DNA of 64,000 nt from Kappaphycus alvarezii (taxonomy: Eukaryota; Rhodophyta; Florideophyceae; Gigartinales; Solieriaceae). Of this stretch, positions 24,300 to 34,747 are shown in pieces; positions within the stretch are counted from its first letter, which is position 1; every line of letters begins with the position of its first letter. The DNA is taken from positions 310,001 to 374,000 of the forward strand of contig NADL03000612.1 of NCBI GenBank assembly GCA_002205965.3, written 5' to 3'. The notes beneath the pieces are model-generated. The model made no database searches. It saw nothing but the letters and a program-made list of their open reading frames with translations, and was not told the DNA's origin. Made by a program: the position numbers and the translations under genes.

Positions 24300-25742
24300 T
24301 CATTACACGGACTTTTTCGAAAAAACTCAGTCCCCAAATATGGAACTCGACAGAACCTTCCCCTTTGACTTCAACACCCCGACCACCCACCGCACGAGCT
24401 CTACCATCTGTTGGATGCAGCATCCCCCCATTCTCCTGAAACCACTTCCAGTCCACCCAGATTGATGAAGCTGCTGTATCTATTGGTGCCTGTATATCGT
24501 CCCCAAATATCTTGACTGGGACTGCCACCTCTTCATCGTAAACCATCCCTTGCCACCAAATCGGCTCTTGACAAGCGCAAACACTTTCAAGCTTGTACTT
24601 TACCTCCCGTGGAGGCCCTGCTTCTCGACTGGGGGCTTCGGACCCTTCAGGCCTTCCCAATGTGGGGCTTTACCACGATAGCGCCGCATCACGTCATTCT
24701 TCTTCTTCCAACAGTCCCTAACAATATGGCCCTTTTTGTGGCAGTAATAGCAGGTAACTTGAGGGTGGTTATACCCTTCTTACTCGCGCGGGACTCCCGT
24801 GTATTGCTTGACTGGCTCTTTGACTTGCCGCACACTTTACCGACTCGCAGACTGACGTACTGCCGCAAACCTAGAAATGGTAATCACCACGGTGTCGTAG
24901 TCCCCTGATACCAGAATTGATTGCTTCTGGAGACTCGCCGGCAGACCTGCTTTAAAGCTGTTCACCATAATTTCGTCTGAGATTGGAATCTGCATAGTCA
25001 TGGAAACAAGCCTTAAGCATTCTCCAAAAGCGGACACAGTTTCATATTTTTGATTCCATTTCATATTGAAAAACTTGTCCTGCAATGCACTTAGCTGCGC
25101 TTTGTTGCACAGTCTGGCCTCCAAAGGGTCCCAGAGCTAATCGTCGTTGGCATTCCAGTGTACACTCGCCACACTGTCGAAGATTCTAGCCGCATCTCTT
25201 TCGAATGCACAAGAAAGAAGGCGCCTCTCGTCACTCTCCTGAATTGGGAAGTCCTTTAACAGGCGGTACCATGTTCTTTTAGCATCTAAGAAAGAGCCGT
25301 CTCCGGACTTACGACATCGAGAGTTTTCGAGAGAGCTTTTGTATATTTTGTAGGCTACGTGTACAGGATAAGTGCCGCGGGAATCCTTCTTTGACTCAAT
25401 TTTGTCTTCATCTTCTTCAGTCGCCATCTCCTTATGGGCTTCTTCTGTGTTTACTTTCGCAGAATGACTCCTTGGAAGCACTTTTATCTGTTCGAACTTA
25501 CTAGTCAGCTGAACCATCTCCTTTAGAAAGGTCGAAATGCCATTGACTGCCCCACAAAGTTCCTCCATTATCTCAACAGTGCACCGACTGTCCTGTGGCG
25601 TGGGTTCTCCTTTGATTTCTTCCTCTGCGTGATGTATAACCGAGTCTTGAGGAATCGAATTTCCTGGCTGAAGCTTAGCAACTTCCTGACTTTGGTCCAT
25701 CATTTCTGAATTTGGGTTTGCTCTTGTTGCCGGGCGAACCAT
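24300..25742 (-). pseudogene. gag, zinc knuckle and protease region of gypsy element 2
   Basis: Gag starts at the Met at 25742 (MVRPATRANPNSEMMDQSQ). It continues through a charged part and a capsid-like part (FFNMKWNQKYETVSAFGECL) to a CCHC knuckle (CYYCHKKGHIVRDC) near 24700-24750. The protease active site APIDTAASS lies near 24480. The gag start is about 370 bp inside the 5' LTR. Broken copy. Confidence 0.75.
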
Positions 25743-26109
25743 GTTTCTTCCTTCAGGCGAAACTTGACCTTCTCAGTCAGCAGGGTGCGACCCTGGCTCT
25801 GACTTCGACTTTTTCCGAGGACGTTTCCTCTTGAGCCGGCGAATGATCTCCTAGTGCGCACAAACTTCTTCCCGGGAGTCCCCTACCCTATTGTCAGCCT
25901 GTAGCCCTGGTTTAACGTGCCTACGAGAAGTCCAGATCCCGTGAATCCGAAAAGTGCCCTTCGCGGACGCACCAAGAAGATGATTTCTTCAACTAAGGCT
26001 GGCCTTGCCTCGAACGTTGGATGCCGTCCCAGATTCTGAAGACTTTCGTACCTTGATTGCACCCTCGCAATGACTAGCTCGGGAAGTCGTGCTGGTAAAA
26101 TCGATTTTA

Positions 26110-26408
26110 TGTTACAGCTTACTGCGAAGACTGTACAGCACGCATCAAGTTTCTTGTCACACGAACACTGATGCCTCTTTGGGCCTGGAGACCAGGTCAG
26201 GTGCACTTTATATACACTAGCGAGGTGCTGTAAAGTCACTACTGTACTAACGAACTGTGCACTAAAATGCAGCAAATGCAGTAATTTAATCGAATGCCGT
26301 AGTTATATTTGACACAAATGCATTAATGCAGTAGTCCAATAATGCAACTGTCACTGTACTAGACTGAAAATACACGTGCACATGCCACGTACTATTTGAG
26401 CCGTAACA
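26110..26408 (-). repeat. 5' LTR of gypsy element 2
   Basis: 299 bp, starting TGTTAC and ending GTAACA, with minus-strand TATATAAA at 26208-26215. This is the uninterrupted (empty-site) version of the LTR at 19737-20117. A canonical primer-binding site is not obvious just inside it (TAAAATCGATTTTACC). Confidence 0.75.
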
Positions 26409-26418
26409 GTACTGTACC

Positions 26419-26614
26419 TGTTCTAAAAAATCGCACCTGATTTATGGAAGACGGCACGTGCACTTCAATAACACTGTAATTTTGATTTATAAGTCTTGAT
26501 TTATGTAAGACACCACGTGCAATTCAAGAACACTGCAAATGTTCTTGAAGTACTGTAAGTGTTCTTGAAGTGCACGTGGCGTCTTACATAAATCAGGTGC
26601 GATTTTGTAGAACA
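26419..26614. mobile_element. foldback MITE
   Basis: A 196-bp element with long inverted ends. The left arm begins TGTTCTAAAAAATCGCACC. The right arm, read from the other strand, begins TGTTCTACAAAATCGCACC. They match for about 55-60 bp (roughly 90% by eye). A third, partial copy of the arm (ATTTATGTAAGAC..CACGTGCAATTCAAGAACAC) sits in the middle, so the element can fold in two ways. There is no coding capacity. No target duplication is clear. It starts 11 bp beyond the LTR of gypsy element 2. Confidence 0.75.
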
Positions 26615-26818
26615 TGGCATTACAGTGCAGCATTTATGGTAGAATAGCACCACACTATATACAGCACTATCGCGGTCAGCGTTTGAGGGCAAAAATGGCA
26701 CGTAGAGGCTCAACAAAATAGCAGACGCGCTGGCGAGGGTAAAGATGGGAATGGATGGTGGCAACGAATGTCTTGGCGTTCTACTGGTTGCCGGCTCCTC
26801 CCTTTTGGATGGAGCCAC
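26501..26818 (-). CDS. possible small membrane protein, unrecognised
   Basis: An open frame of 105 codons starts MAPSKREEPATSRTPRHSLP and continues with a hydrophobic stretch (IPIFTLASASAILLSLYVPF, residues about 23-42) suggesting one membrane span or a signal anchor. The first 60 codons (26818 to about 26640) have gene-like composition. The rest runs into the foldback MITE, so the original 3' part is either in another exon or lost. I do not recognise the family. Confidence 0.25.
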   Translation of the reverse strand: MAPSKREEPATSRTPRHSLPPSIPIFTLASASAILLSLYVPFLPSNADRDSAVYSVVLFYHKCCTVMPCSTKSHLIYVRRHVHFKNTYSTSRTFAVFLNCTWCLT

Positions 26819-26819
26819 T

Positions 26820-27495
26820 TGCCTCTGTCTATTTCTTAGTAGTGCTTCAATGTTCTCAATTCAATTCTAGGAAGCCCTATTTTTCTAAATTGGCTGTAAA
26901 TAGTTGAAGACGGAGATGCTTTGTGAGAATTGCAGTAACCTTGGATGACGTCTACTAAAATCGTTTCACAATTTCACTTTTTTCAAGTGCTGTTTGAAAA
27001 AATTGCGATAATGCAGCATCGTTCTTTGCATGTTGCGCTGCCAATGAAATCCCATTGAAAGGTCTCTTGTCGCCCTGTAGCACAGAAGCATGTCCTCTGG
27101 ATGGCATCCAACTTTCTTGAGCAGCCACTGAATCTGTTGTAGTGTGATGCTAGCCACACCTACGTAAATGTACGAAGCGCATGCACCTCACAGATAAGGT
27201 CAGAAATGTCGTACTGATTATTATAAACCGATCAAAAGACGAAGGGATCCGATAAAGAGGAAACGAATTAAGAGTGGTAGTAAGAGCATCGGTCGAGCTG
27301 GGTAGCACTGAAACAGAAATGTACTACCAGAGACACAGGTGCTGGGAAGAACTCGGCTTATCTCAGCAGTGAAGAAATGATTTGGTTCTTTAATTTTTGA
27401 AAAATGTGGTTCGGCTATCCCCTGGTGTATGCTAGACATGCTCAAGATAATGGGTAATGTGAGTCATGTGCATCTCAGCCGTTGAGGTACACAAA
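26820..27495. other. no gene recognised; diverged inverted copy of the 5.6-kb repeat
   Basis: The segment at 27373-27432, read on the minus strand, matches 5641-5700 at about 80% (shared blocks GATAGCCGAAC and AAGAACCAAATC). The rest shows nothing supported. Confidence 0.4.
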
Positions 27496-27499
27496 GATT

Positions 27500-28359
27500 A
27501 ACCAAGCTAAGTAACACCCCAGGATATGTCAAAATAGCCGAAGTCCACCCAATGGGAAAAACGGCCAAACCAAGACCATAGAATCGGTCAGGAGCACACG
27601 TTGTGCGTGATGGAGATACAGTGTGCGAAACACCTTGGTAAGGCAGACCACTCAATGTATCGCGTTAAGATAGGAGAGCTGCTGCATTTGGCAGTGTGCA
27701 CTCGCCTCAGCATTTCATATGCGTTCAATGCAGTGGCTCATCAGGTTCACTGTCCTGCAGTGCACCATGCCTCGCTAGTTAAGAGATTACTACGGTACAT
27801 CTCTCATACAAGATATCTTGGAATTTTGTTCACGAGCAACAACATAAAGGGTGGTAAGATATCCGAGCCTGGCTCGAGGCTTCGTGCACTTGAGGATTCC
27901 GACTGGGCAGGGTACAAGGAATGTAGAAAGTTGACGACAGGGTTATTCATTATGTTCAACGATGCGGCTGTAGCGTAGAAGGGTCAACGTCAAACAATTA
28001 TGCCCCTTTTCTCGGCCGAAGCCGAATATGTGGCCTTGTCCTCCTGTGTCAAGGCTATTACTCGGATAAAAAAGATTTTTCTTGAAATGTCTTCGTCCCG
28101 GCCTTACTGCAACGAGATGAAATTTCACAGTACTACAGTGTACACTGACAGCACCGCAACAATTCTAATTGCTTTAAGAGATCAGGTATCGGCGAAAAAG
28201 AGGCACATCGACGTAAAGTATCACCATGTCCAAGATCACATCAATTCCGGAACTATAGCCGATCTTCACAATGGAACCAGTGATCAGACTGCATACATAT
28301 TGAAAAATGCTGTGGATTTTTTCACGCTCGAGAGCCATCGCTGTGTTTTACCTTGCTAG
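27500..28359 (+). pseudogene. Ty1/copia pol fragment (end of RT and RNase H)
   Basis: The plus-strand reading gives YRVKIGELLHLAVCTRLSIS, HCPAVHHASLVKRLLRYISH, LEDSDWAGYKECRKLTTG, LFSAEAEYVALSSCVKAI, VYTDSTATILIALRDQVSAK and KRHIDVKYHHVQDHI. This is the copia-type RNase H tail (DSDWAG, SAEAEY, H-IDV-YH). The rest of the element is not found upstream, so this is a truncated fossil, broken in about two places. Confidence 0.85.
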
Positions 28360-28654
28360 AGGTATCATTCAACAAAAATTTTTGGGGAACGAACGGCTCA
28401 TCTTGTGGCTAAGTGCCTGCCCGATGGGCTGCGTACTCAACAATGACGGGGAATTACACAATTGGGCACCCTGTAGGATATTCCGGGCCACAACCGACCA
28501 TATTTTTCAAATATTAAATCACCCCACATTCACCACCCTTTTTTCCCGCTTCTACCTCTGCAAGACCCTCAACACGCTCTACGGGGTCAGTCATTATTGG
28601 GCTCTAAGTGAGGATGCGAAGCTGTTTATAGCACACTCCTAGGAGAATCTAAAA

Positions 28655-28952
28655 GTAATCCGCGTGCAAGTGTCACTCGACACTTGGCGTTATCCGGCGC
28701 CGTATCTACCAGTGACTGAGTTGCACCCTCTGGTCATCCATCGCTGAAGCTATCCTGTCGCGAGCTCCTATGCGCATGGACGACGAAGTAATCCAGTTAG
28801 ATCTTAACCGTATAGTTAGGACGTGCGCCGTTCCCAGTAGAAACTGAACGCATTAAACTTCTTTTTAATAATCCAAATTAATCATTGAATGATACATATG
28901 GCAAAATCTGAAATTAAATCGCATGTGGTTGAGAATCTGAGCAAATGTGAGT
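28655..28952 (+). repeat. 298-bp dispersed repeat, copy A
   Basis: 298 bp nearly identical (about seven differences, no gaps) to 34450-34747. It begins GTAATCCGCGTGCAAGTGTC and ends CAAATGTGAGT. A hairpin CAAGTGTC-ACTC-GACACTTG is close to its start. A diverged, partial minus-strand copy lies at 47944-48126. No coding capacity or inverted ends were seen. It could be a small non-autonomous element or a solo LTR. Confidence 0.8.
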
Positions 28953-29039
28953 GAAACAGTTGAAATCAATTTTCATGTGTACGGGCTTCGAGTTCGATTC
29001 CCACGAAACGAAGATCCAAAGAAATATTTGCTATGGGAG

Positions 29040-29893
29040 TACTGTTCTGTGCAACCACAGCTAGCACCGAGGAGGGGTGTTGGAGACCGCTGGTGTGTGC
29101 GGCTTGCACTGTACGCAATAGGCCAGGAAGGGCAAGCCGGATCCGGATGAAAGGACCATCAAATACAGTAATCGCAATTGGCTTGACAATGATACGATAT
29201 CTACGCTCCGGTACAAATGTACTGGATACCAACCCACATATCTACCACAGTAAATTAACCCCTCATTTAAACAATACAGTAGTGTGGCTAGTGTATAACG
29301 TACGCTGTACTGTAGGCTACTGCAATCATTGATAACCCTATTATACACGGGATATTGTACAGCTGTCCATGAGGGTTGCTTTCGCCGGGTTACTGTACAT
29401 TTCACTAGCCGAACAGACGGTGACTGCTGAGGGTCAATAAAGATCGAGCCGCTGAGGGTCGAAGGCAGAGTGCGACGAGGCGTGACAACGATCCCTTTTA
29501 TGTTGCATCACCTGTACTGTACAGTAGTCAGTCATACAGTTGTTGACCATGCAGAACTGTACTTTTGCAAACTGTCCTGTGTTGAAGACCGCTTGTGTGC
29601 GGCACCAGCTTTGTACGAAATGGCATAGGAGGGACAAACAGGGTCCGGCTGAAAGGACCATCAAATAGTGTTGCTACTGTATAGCATAGGCTGTACCTGA
29701 GGCTGCTGTACTTATTGATAGCCCTAGTATCCGCGGGATATGGAACACCTGTCCATGAGGGTTGCCGCAGCCATGTTACTGTACAGTACACTAGTCGGAC
29801 GGAGTGTGACCGCTGAGGGTCAATAAATACCAGGCCGCTGATGGCCATCGGAAGAGCGCACCGAGGCACGACAACGATCCGTTTTATACAGCC
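29040..29893 (+). repeat. tandem duplication of a 340-460 bp repeat unit
   Basis: Unit 1 (about 29040-29505) and unit 2 (about 29549-29893) are diverged direct copies. Shared blocks include GACCGC..GTGTGCGGC, GAAAGGACCATCAAATA, CTGTCCATGAGGGTTGC, GCTGAGGGTCAATAAA and GACAACGATCC. Unit 1 is longer because it carries the 84-bp module plus extra bases at 29171-29273. Both units hold TACTGTACAGTA palindromes (29513-29527 and 29777-29790). Confidence 0.75.
29171..29273 (+). repeat. insertion carrying the 84-bp module, copy 2
   Basis: The inserted 103 bp are flanked by the 8-bp direct repeat ATACAGTA (29163-29170 and 29274-29281). The second unit of the tandem repeat lacks the insert. The last 84 bp (29190-29273) match 19910-19993. 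An 8-bp duplication would suit hAT-type insertion, but ATACAGTA is also a common local word. Confidence 0.65.
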
Positions 29894-30462
29894 ATAGCTG
29901 AGGGGCGCTCTATGAGCTCTTGAAATATGAAACATTGAAAAATAGAAATTTATTATCGTACCACTTTTCAATGTTTCAATATAGAGCTTACGCGTATAAT
30001 TCTGCCCCAAATGGGCAGAATTATATATTGCTGGACTTCTGAAGAAGTAGAGCACGGACTATGGATTTCTGTCACTAATGCACTTACGCAATGCAGAATT
30101 TTTCGGAAGTGAGTACTACCTCCTAGGGCTAAGCACGAGCTTTCACTCCGCAGTTGCGCCCCACCGCGATGGCAAACCACCTTCAGAAGGATTATCGCGT
30201 TGCAGTAGTCAAATCCAAGGCCTCGACGTCGCGACTTTCACTACAGTACGTTATAGCAAAACGAAATGGTTGCGATGAATCGGCCTTTGCATTATCTGCT
30301 GCGCTCGGATAGCTTGCATTCTACTACTTGCAGCGCAGGAGGAACTGACACAGCCATCTTCGCCGCAATAAACACATCTCAATCACCGAATTTGCTTTCA
30401 ATTTTAACGGCTTTTCCGACCTAGAGTGCTTAGCCTACTTTAGATTCCGTAAAAGAAAAATA

Positions 30463-31370
30463 TTGAAAATAACAAATGTTATGGGGTGGCCCTCCTCTCA
30501 GTGTCATAATTCGCGAAACCGTTATGCTTACAACCAGCTTTTGGCCACTTGTGTTATTTTTCGGCGGCTTGTTGCGCCCACTCGCTGGACGGATCTAGAG
30601 GAGTTGTTTGGGAAGCATGGTCCCCAGCTGTCGGAAATATTCTGGGAGGCTCTAGACTAGCTGCTTAAGAAACTAGAACATCTTATAATTGGTCCTAATG
30701 ATCCTGCGTTAATGAGGAGCTGTTTGCGAAGGTACTCCGCAGCAGTTAACCGCATATCTGACGTTCTATCTAACTGCGTAGCTTTTATAGACGGTACTGT
30801 TTTTGGCATAACCTGACCGAAAGGTCATGTAGCTTAAAGGGTTGTTTACAATGGGCACAAGCGCAAGCACGCACTCAAGTATCAGGCACTCAATACCCCT
30901 GACGGAATGATTATGCATCTCTATGGACCTCTAGAAGGCAGACGCCACGACTGGACGCTCTACGAACGTTCTGATCTAGACGACGCACTGCAGATTATAC
31001 TGGACTATGAGGGTACTAGGGCATCTACGGCGATTCAGGGTACAATCAATGCTGGTACATGGAGGTGGATTTCCAGGAGGCGTCGTTGAACAACGCCAAG
31101 AAGGCCTTTAACGAGGCTATATCAAGGGTTAGGATAACGGTTGAATGATATTCAAGGAACTGAAGATGCACTTCGAAAACCTTGATTACAAGCGTAAGAT
31201 GAAGATATTCGAGTCGCCTAAGGAATGCTGTCTACCGGATCTATGCTCCTGTCTAACTTTAGAAACGGCATCTATCCGGACCAAATTGCTCAATACTTCC
31301 GAGTCCAACCTCCATTTCCTGAGGAGTACGTCAACCAGAAATAACGGAGCAAGAGCTCCGAGAAGTGAGG
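30463..31370 (+). pseudogene. DDE_4 transposase of PIF/Harbinger-like element 1
   Basis: Recognisable parts in order are: APTRWTDLEELFGKHGPQLS (helical N-terminal domain), VAFIDGTVFGI (first Asp, about 30781), VVYNGHKRKHALKYQALNTP, MHLYGPLEGRRHDWTLYERS, YGDSGYN (second Asp, about 31045), NNAKKAFNEAISRVRITVE (Glu region, about 31090-31140), and a C-terminal piece MLLSNFRNGIYPDQIAQYF. Breaks include a stop at 30658 and another after FGI (TGA), plus frame changes near 31050 and in the last 250 bp. A typical protein of this type is about 350-400 aa. Confidence 0.8.
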
Positions 31371-31513
31371 AAAAATTCTGCGACCCAGAGGTGCGAGGGG
31401 TGCGAAGCGAGTGGACTGTCGCAGTCCAGCAGGAAGCCCTTCACAAGGAGAAGCCAGGGTGATTTCTGCATTCTTCGACGCACGTCGTTACTCAAAAAAA
31501 ACTCGTAAACGTC

Positions 31514-32440
31514 TCATTTGCACTTCTTCAGCAGCTCTATCATAGCTTGAAGCTTCTTCTCTTCCAATCCTTTATGCGCAAGACGCTCCTCCCGACGCTC
31601 TTCTCTCTCCAGTCTGCGCTTTTCCCTACGTTCCTCGCACTTCTGGTCGCGTTCAATATGGTCAGCAGCACTTCTGATCTGTTCAAACGCAAGCATTTCC
31701 CGCTCCAACTCAATACGAGCGAGGTCTGCTTCCTTCTTGTGCATTGCAAAGCGATCTATCTCGCTGTTACACAACGGTCCCTACGCCCTGCGCTTCTTCC
31801 TCCTTTCACTTCCACCTGCAACTTACACCCCCTCGTCGTTCCCTGCACCACATCCTTCCTCCCCTCCTCCAATAACAACCAAATCCGATCCACTCTCCAA
31901 CCCGCTGCTAACTCTGCGCTTTGTAGCAGCTTGTAGTGAGGCGGCACCCATGAGTTCCTTGTCTTTCTGGCCCTTGTGCTCCGTCAACTTGATTGCGTTA
32001 TTCCGCGCATCGAAGTCGTCTGTCTCCTCCCGCATCGTCATAAGAAGGTCGGCCATCTCTCCCATCTTTTCCGCCCCCCCGACAAACGCTGATTTGCATC
32101 ATCATGTTTCGCGAACTCTTCCTGTAGCCGCTTGTAACGGTCTTGAACCGGCTTCCACTATACGGGAGTCCCCTTGAATGCCGTATTTGCGTTGGTCCTT
32201 GCTGCAGCCTTAGCAAAAAGCTCCTATTTGTGGCCACGCGCATCGACGTGAGCTTTTATGGCGTAAACATCCTTGACGATCAGGTGATCCTGAGCATCGT
32301 TGAAGCGGAAGCTATTGCTTTGCTTCGATGGTGGAGGAGTATGGGCGGAGTTGGAGACTTCGGCCATCTTGAGACGACTTTTCACACGCTGCTTGCTCGT
32401 CTTTACTGCCAGAATTTGGGTTATGTGTCCCAAGTTCCCG
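31514..32440 (-). pseudogene. Myb/SANT-like accessory protein of PIF/Harbinger-like element 1
   Basis: The minus strand starts near 32433 with FRFNDAQDHLIVKDVYAIKA, a SANT/Myb-like first helix. A degraded middle follows, then EMADLLMTMREETDDFDARN, and a long charged coiled coil at 31514-31774 (ADLARIELEREMLAFEQIRS to the end). Accessory Myb-like proteins carry PIF/Harbinger transposases to the nucleus and bind the element ends. The gene is convergent with the transposase and their 3' ends lie about 140 bp apart. Frame changes occur near 32060 and 32230, with a stop near 31775. Confidence 0.7.
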
Positions 32441-32969
32441 CCAATTCTAGTAGACAGACTGTCTCACAAATGAGAGCACACGCCCTCATGGGACTTCAGC
32501 AACGGCTGGTTATTCTGGGTGATTTCAGAAATGCTGTTGTCAAAATTCTGCTTGACTGTAAGCACTTTAATTTATTTCGCAGAGTTCATCGCATGTCCGC
32601 GAAGAAATCTGCATGCGCAATCTCACTAATACGGAAATCCATTCTGTAGCTTATTAGAAAAAATTAATAATGAAAGAGTGTAATGGGTGGAATTGGAACT
32701 GGGTACAAGGTAATCTCTCTGGTGTTCTCGTCTGAGTCCCGAGAAAAGTAGGAATTTGATGTGGAATGTGTTGAAATTCGTCTCGTTTCACATTTCAAGG
32801 TGGGATGAAAACTTCAAGGTATGACCAGAAATTTTTGGATTTTCCGGTCATGTTTTGAAATGCTAAGACGGGCAGAAGCAAACGTGGCCAGCTGTCCTTG
32901 TCTGATTGGCATTTGATTTTTCACTTTTTCAAGGTTTCAAGTTTCAAAAACTTATGGAACGGCCCTGAG

Positions 32970-34449
32970 TGTACGGCAGTGAGTTGCACAGAAAGTGGCA
33001 TTACAGTCAGTACTGTAAAGTGGTACAGTAGACGTCCACAATGTTGATAAGGTTAGTGTCCTTGCTGTTCAATGTAATATGTGGCACCTGTAGTCTGTCT
33101 CGGGTGTACAGTAGGCAATTTACAGGGATCTGGTTGGCCAGCAATAGTCGTCCGAAATGTAAGCATAAATTAGAATGGGCTGGTTCACTCAATAAACATT
33201 GAAAACTAAGGTGGCCACGCCCGTCATGTATCACATAATTCCCTGTCAAGTCTAAGCCGTCCCCGAAAAAATTAGACGCATCATATAGTTACTATACTGT
33301 ACATTACTGTATTATAGTGGCACGGTGTCCGGCTGTGTCTCAACACATTGTGCATATCCACGTGCAGTTGTAGATCAATCTCTTTGCATGGAACCCATAC
33401 TTTAATGTAGTCGTGGGTTGAAGGTTTCATCTGTATGATTCCAGAAGTAGAGAGTCAAATCAGGGAGGATTGTTGCATTAATTTCTAGCATCAGGTGTAA
33501 TTTTTATATATAGTTGCAGCGTCATACACCTACAGATGGTTTAGTTAAATGATGTATAAGGGAAACTGAAAGCTTACTTGAGAGTTTAATAATTTCTTCA
33601 TTGTATAAATAGTTTTTTAAGTATTTGATTCTATAACTTTCAGTTCATTCATGGTTTCTGAGCTCTTGCTAGTACAGTAAAGTCTAGCGAGAGACGTTAT
33701 CAGTTTTAAGAATTACATCTCCTACGAATGATTTCGTAATCATGTTCTGAATGATTTCACCTGGCTGTTGAGAGGATGTATTCAGGTTTAAGTAGATCTG
33801 ATTTCCCTACAACTATAACGGGATATAGAAATAGATATCCGATAATAAACCTGCAGAAATTTTATTTATGTCAATCTCGCGTTTCGTTTTTAAAATTGTT
33901 CCACGAACCCATCAAATTATGCGAAGTTATATTATTATCAATATTTTGACCATTTTCCATAAATAATGACGTATAATTAATGAACCTCCGAATTTCTTGC
34001 TGCAGAATGGGTTTAATTTAATTCTCCACGTTATCTCTTTATTTCTATTTTAATAAATAGCTTCCTTACTCTTGATAAAGCTGCTATAAAGTTTACTTAA
34101 GACCCATTTCGCTGCCAAACATTCATTTCAAATGAATTGCTACTGTTGCACAAACATGATTTGTATTCCATAGTTGGATTACAATTTCCACAAAACCTCT
34201 TTTTTCGACTTTGTATAGTTCTATAAGCATCTTATAAGCATCTACTTCTTTTTCTTTTTGACTTGCTTTATTTAGTGATACGTTTTGCTGTTCCTTGACT
34301 TCATATATTAAAGAAAAAGCCAGTGGTCAAAATCAATACAACGAAAAAGATTTTTGTGAGTGATACAGTAACAGTTGTATGTTAATACTGCACTCGCAAA
34401 AAAATCGGAATACAATGGTCTCTACATAATTGGAACCAGATTTTGGACA
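32970..34449. other. intergenic, increasingly AT-rich, no gene recognised
   Basis: Two palindrome-type words (TACTGTAAAG.. at about 33011, ATACTGTACATTACTGTATT at about 33293) lie near the left end. Beyond about 33450 the DNA is AT-rich with no recognisable coding or terminal repeats. Confidence 0.45.
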
Positions 34450-34747
34450 GTAATCCGCGTGCAAATGTCACTCGACACTTGGCGTTATCCGGCGCCGTAT
34501 CTACCAGTGACTGAGTTGAACCCTCTGGTCATCCATCGCTGAAGCTATCCTGTCGCGAGCTCCTATGCGCATGGACGACGAAGTAATCCAGTTAGATCTT
34601 AACCGTATAGTTTGGACGTGCGCAGTTCCCAGTAGAAACTGAACGCATTAAACTTCTTTTTAATAATCCAAATTACTCATTGAATGATACATATGGCAAA
34701 ATCTGAAATTAAATCGCATGTGGTTGAGAATCTGAACAAATGTGAGT
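34450..34747 (+). repeat. 298-bp dispersed repeat, copy B
   Basis: The same length as copy A at 28655-28952 and about 98% identical by eye, yet embedded in unrelated AT-rich DNA. The flanks differ completely (GGACA before and ATATTCC after, versus TAAAA and GAAACAG), so these are separate insertions. No target duplication could be fixed. Confidence 0.8.

Larger units (their letters stand above)
19737..26408 (-). mobile_element. Ty3/gypsy LTR retrotransposon 2, both LTRs present
   Basis: A fossil element of about 6.7 kb read on the minus strand. The order is 5' LTR (26110-26408), gag, zinc knuckle, protease, RT, RNase H, integrase with a GPY/F-like C-terminus, and 3' LTR (19737-20117). The LTRs start TGTTAC and end GTAACA. 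They differ by roughly 8-9% by eye, apart from an 82-bp insertion in the 3' LTR, so the element is old. A possible 4-bp target duplication GTAC flanks it (19733-19736 and 26409-26412), though GTAC is common locally. The structure looks complete end to end. The coding part is broken in roughly five places. Confidence 0.85.
29898..32969. mobile_element. PIF/Harbinger-like DNA transposon 1 with two convergent genes
   Basis: About 3.1 kb. The left end CTGAGGGGCGCTCTATGAG (29898) and the right end, read inward from 32969 as CTCAGGGCCGTTCCATAAG, form imperfect inverted repeats that continue as TTGAAA..TGAAAC.TTGAAAAA. Inside are a DDE_4 transposase on plus (30463-31370) and a Myb/SANT-like accessory gene on minus (31514-32440). 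That is the usual two-gene plan of PIF/Harbinger. Both genes are broken. A subterminal palindrome (GAAACATTGAAAA / TTTTCAATGTTTC) lies at 29924-29985. The end assignments are by eye. Confidence 0.7.

Noticed and set aside
26419-26614. CRISPR-like array
   Set aside because: The repeated arms are inverted and unequal, with no regular spacers. It is a foldback element in a eukaryotic setting.
28985-29010. tRNA B-box-like GAGTTCGATTCCCAC
   Set aside because: No T-arm pairing, A box or cloverleaf can be drawn around it.
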